Origin: Metridium senile
Lineage: Eukaryota > Cnidaria > Anthozoa > Actiniaria > Metridiidae
NCBI GenBank assembly: GCA_949775045.1
Contig: OX459096.1
Location: 49,947,438 to 50,011,437, forward strand
Reading direction: 5' to 3'
DNA length: 64,000 nucleotides
The notes below the pieces were generated by a model. It saw only the letters and a program-made list of their open reading frames with translations. It did not search any database and was not told the origin of the DNA. Of the stretch, positions 61,573-64,000 are shown piece after piece. Each line of letters begins with the position of its first letter. The stretch's first letter is position 1. The position numbers were made by a program, and so were the translations under genes.

Positions 61573-61952
61573 AGGGTCCTGAAGGGGTAAATTGGGAATT
61601 GGGATTTGCCTTTTTTCGAGGCTGGGAATTGGGATTTGCCCATTGGGATTGGGATTTGTTCATTGGGATTGGGATTTGTCCATAGGATTTGACTATTTCT
61701 TGTCCATTCGTTTTCTCTTTAGATGCTAAAATAATGTTTTAAATTGAGTAATTTGCAACATTTTACGTCGTTTTAGTAGACTAGAAGAGAAAATCGAACT
61801 ATCTTGGGCTTCCTGTGATTAGTATTCAATTTGGGCTTCCTGTGGTTAATGTTTGGGCTTCCTGTGGTTAATGTTTGGGCTTCCTGTGGTAATTGGGATT
61901 TTGATAAAAAATTGATTGGGAATTGGGATTGGATACCCCCCTTCAGGACCCT
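61573..61952. mobile_element. AGGGTCCT-end MITE, 380 bp, inside the Penelope-like ORF
   Basis: Starts AGGGTCCTGAAGGGGTA and ends TACCCCCCTTCAGGACCCT. The interior is made of AATTGGGATTTG-type words and four repeats of GGGCTTCCTGTGGTTAATGT. Related to 49062-49273. Confidence 0.7.
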
Positions 61953-62088
61953 CCGTGAATGAAAGACTGAAAGAACACCAAAGAGATGTAAGACTGGCCC
62001 GTACCGAGACCTCAGCCGTAGCTGAACATGCGCACAAGACCGGACACAACCTGAGCTGGAAAGACGTCAAATACATCGACCAAGACGT

Positions 62089-63844
62089 CATCATCCTTCG
62101 GCCTCGGCCGAGAGTCCTCCCACAACAGACTTCCACACCGCCCTGTCAGCCATTATTGCCCTCAGGTCTTGGACCCCGATTCGGCCAGTGTCTCTGGAAA
62201 TGACGTGGGGGAAGGTTATTTTTCTTGATCTGACAGGGCAGTGCTCTGGGCTCCAGAGGAGAAGGCGAGATACGGCCTCTTCATCGGCTCGGGAGCAGTG
62301 CCCAGCAAAAATGACTCTTCTCGCTTTTAGTTTCACTGAGACAGGTGGCAGGTTTCCATAGATTTCCTCCAGGGTGGCATGGGCAGTCCAATGGATATTT
62401 TGAACCCGACGTAGGAGGTTGTTGTAAGCTCAATCAAATCTCTGTTGTTGTTTGAGCGTCAGGGTCCATGTTTCCGCACCGTATAGGAGGATGGGTTCAA
62501 CGATCGAACTGAATAGGTTGATCTTCAGGTTTCTGTCCAGGTCAGAGTGCCATATTTTGTCTAGGGTGTTATAGGCTTTCCAGGCTAGTGCCTTGCGAAT
62601 CTTAAAGTCCTTAAAGGAGTCCATTATAAAAGAGCCCAGGTACTTGAAGTCGTCGACTCGCTTGATGTTCTTCCCGGACAAAGCAGTTAATGATGAGGGA
62701 TCTGAGGATGATGATATGTAGTTCGTCTTCGGTTCGTTACAGTAGAGTCCAACAAGGGAGGCCGATTTTTCCAGTGCGTGAAGAAGGAATTCAGCATTAC
62801 TGACCAGTTCTGACACTATTGCTAGATCGTCAGCAAAGTCAAGATCTGTGAGAAATTGTGCAGGATGTCTGCGGCTTCTCCTAGGATGTAGTTGTTGCCC
62901 TTTTTCGTTGTGCTGGTCAAGGGATATCCGCAGAACATAATCCAGGACAATTATAAATAGGAAAGGAGCTAACGTATCTCCTTGCAGTACTCCTGCTTCA
63001 ATATCGAAGAAGTCAGTCTCTCCATCAGGTGTGATGACGGAGGCTTTGGTATTTGTGTATAGCGCTCTTATTGCTTTTATGATGTGGTGAGGGATTCCAT
63101 ATAGTGGGAGGATCTCGAAAATGTACTCTATTGATCGAATCAAAAGCCTTCTTGAAGTCAACAAAGCACATTACAACCTCCTTGTTATACCTGTTCATTT
63201 CTTCGATTATCCTCCTCAGAGATAGTATTTGCGCAATGGCAGATCTTCCTTTACGAAACCCATTCTGGTTCATGCGAAGAATAGGATCTACCGGTGGAAT
63301 GAGGCGATTGAGGATAAGTTTGTTATACATCTTTGCTGCTATTGGAATGAGCGAGATGCCTCTGTAGTAGAACGGATATGTGAGATCTCCTTTCTTTGGG
63401 ACAGGTATAATACCCGATTCTAGCCATTTAGAGGGAGGTGTGAAGGTCGTGAAGGTGTGATTGCAGATGCTTAGGAGCAGCTCATGAAATATTAGGTCTT
63501 TCCAGATTACTGCGGGGATGTTGTCTAGGCCAGGAGATTTATTGCTTTTGGTCTGCTTCACTACCACATGTAATTCTTCCATTGTGAAAGGTGCAGTAGA
63601 GATCTCAAGCTCTTCCGCAATCTGGATTTTTGGGAGTTGCTGATTGTCGGATGGCTCTGAAGGGCTACCAAGAAGATTATAGAAGTGGGACAACCAGTTC
63701 TCTTTCCTTCTTTCCTGAGAGACGCCCTTGATGGTGATGGACGGTCTGCGTTTACGGCCTGTGATTTCGTTGATAGTTTTCCAGGCGGGAAGCATGCTGA
63801 TTCGCAATACTCTCTCTTTCCATCTGGGAGATTTTTCCTTGGAT
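62089..63844 (-). mobile_element. 5'-truncated LINE (RTE-like) with 11-bp TSD
   Basis: GACCAAGACGT flanks it (62078-62088 and 63845-63855), so its insertion point in the Penelope-like ORF is exact. On minus it encodes RT fingers (IIPVPKKGDLTYPFYYRGIS), motif A (CFVDFKKAFDSINR), motif B (GVLQGDTLAPFLFIIVLDYV), motif C (DLDFADDLAIVS) and a C-terminal RRVIFAGHCSRADEEAVSRL region. Two or more frameshifts (one near 63120, one near 62430) disable it. The endonuclease part is missing. It ends in a short ATGATGA tail. Clade assignment is tentative. Confidence 0.8.
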
Positions 63845-64000
63845 GACCAAGACGTACATTGGCACACACGCAGAGTCAAGGAAGCCATTCAGATCCGACT
63901 ACACCCTAACAACATCATAGGGATTGCGGCATCGATCTACCGGAAGCGTGGATGCCAACTATCAAGAAGCATGCTGGGACATCACGCGTCAGCCAATCAC

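Larger units (their letters stand above)
61337..64000 (+). mobile_element. Penelope-like element, plus copy, interrupted twice
   Basis: The coding segments are 61337-61572, 61953-62088 and 63845-64000 (continuing past the edge). The first has the GIY-YIG start (SVVYRIPCDECDKVYIGETG), the second RLKEHQRDVRLARTETSAVA and HNLSWKDVKYIDQD, the third VHWHTRRVKEAIQIR-type sequence ending in a degraded tail. RT is not included, so the copy is 5'-truncated. A 380-bp MITE and a 1.76-kb LINE interrupt it. Confidence 0.8.

Noticed and set aside
61276..61590. 104-aa gene from 61276
   Set aside because: The first 20 codons lie in the inverted Penelope-like copy; the rest is part of the plus-strand GIY-YIG region, so it is a chimeric frame across a junction.

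Overview
The window is animal nuclear DNA, AT-rich and full of introns and repeats. It holds five spliced host genes: a PSMC5/Rpt6 5' half (minus, running off the left edge), a secreted vWA-tyrosinase (plus), an SGTA-like co-chaperone (minus), a SWEET1-type sugar transporter (minus) and MTHFS (plus). Exon phases close exactly for all five. Gene content, the vWA-tyrosinase architecture, the tRNA-derived SINE, Penelope-like elements and a Polinton fit an early-branching invertebrate. A cnidarian is my best guess, but this rests on general resemblance and not on a search.

Layout. 1-4023: PSMC5 exons 1-6. 4024-8064: intergenic, with foldback MITEs, a SINE tail and a G-rich 3-bp-TSD element. 8065-12541: vWA-tyrosinase, five exons, the first carrying a signal peptide. 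12542-18780: a hAT-like MITE inside a CACAAT satellite, further foldbacks, a LINE RT fragment and a decayed LINE of about 2.9 kb. 18992-48645: SGTA, 12 coding exons. 50417-54879: SWEET1, head-to-head with MTHFS (55239-60696) across 359 bp. 60990-64000: Penelope-like retroelement pieces broken by a MITE and by a LINE with an 11-bp TSD.

The 21-kb intron 7 of SGTA holds a nested stack: a foldback transposon (9-bp TSD) carrying a helicase-like exon fragment; inside one of its arms a 20-kb Polinton/Maverick (about 365-bp TIRs); inside a Polinton gene a 4.1-kb TTAA-flanked transposon; and inside that, two further MITEs. The Polinton encodes a protein-primed family B polymerase, a retroviral-type integrase, an A32-like packaging ATPase, a candidate major capsid protein, a candidate minor capsid protein (split by the TTAA element) and several small or membrane proteins. 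No Ulp1-like protease was found. At its right end, on the minus strand, it adds two unusual genes: an HNH endonuclease and a two-repeat TATA-binding-protein-like protein. Nearly every Polinton gene has a TATAATATATA-type tract directly against its start codon. I propose that the element carries its own TATA-recognition factor matched to a uniform promoter set, and this is the most interesting signal in the window.

Other notable signals are eight decoy copies of a MTHFS 3' splice site in tandem, hammerhead-ribozyme-like motifs linked to Penelope-type repeats, and a nearly 2-kb palindrome in an SGTA intron.
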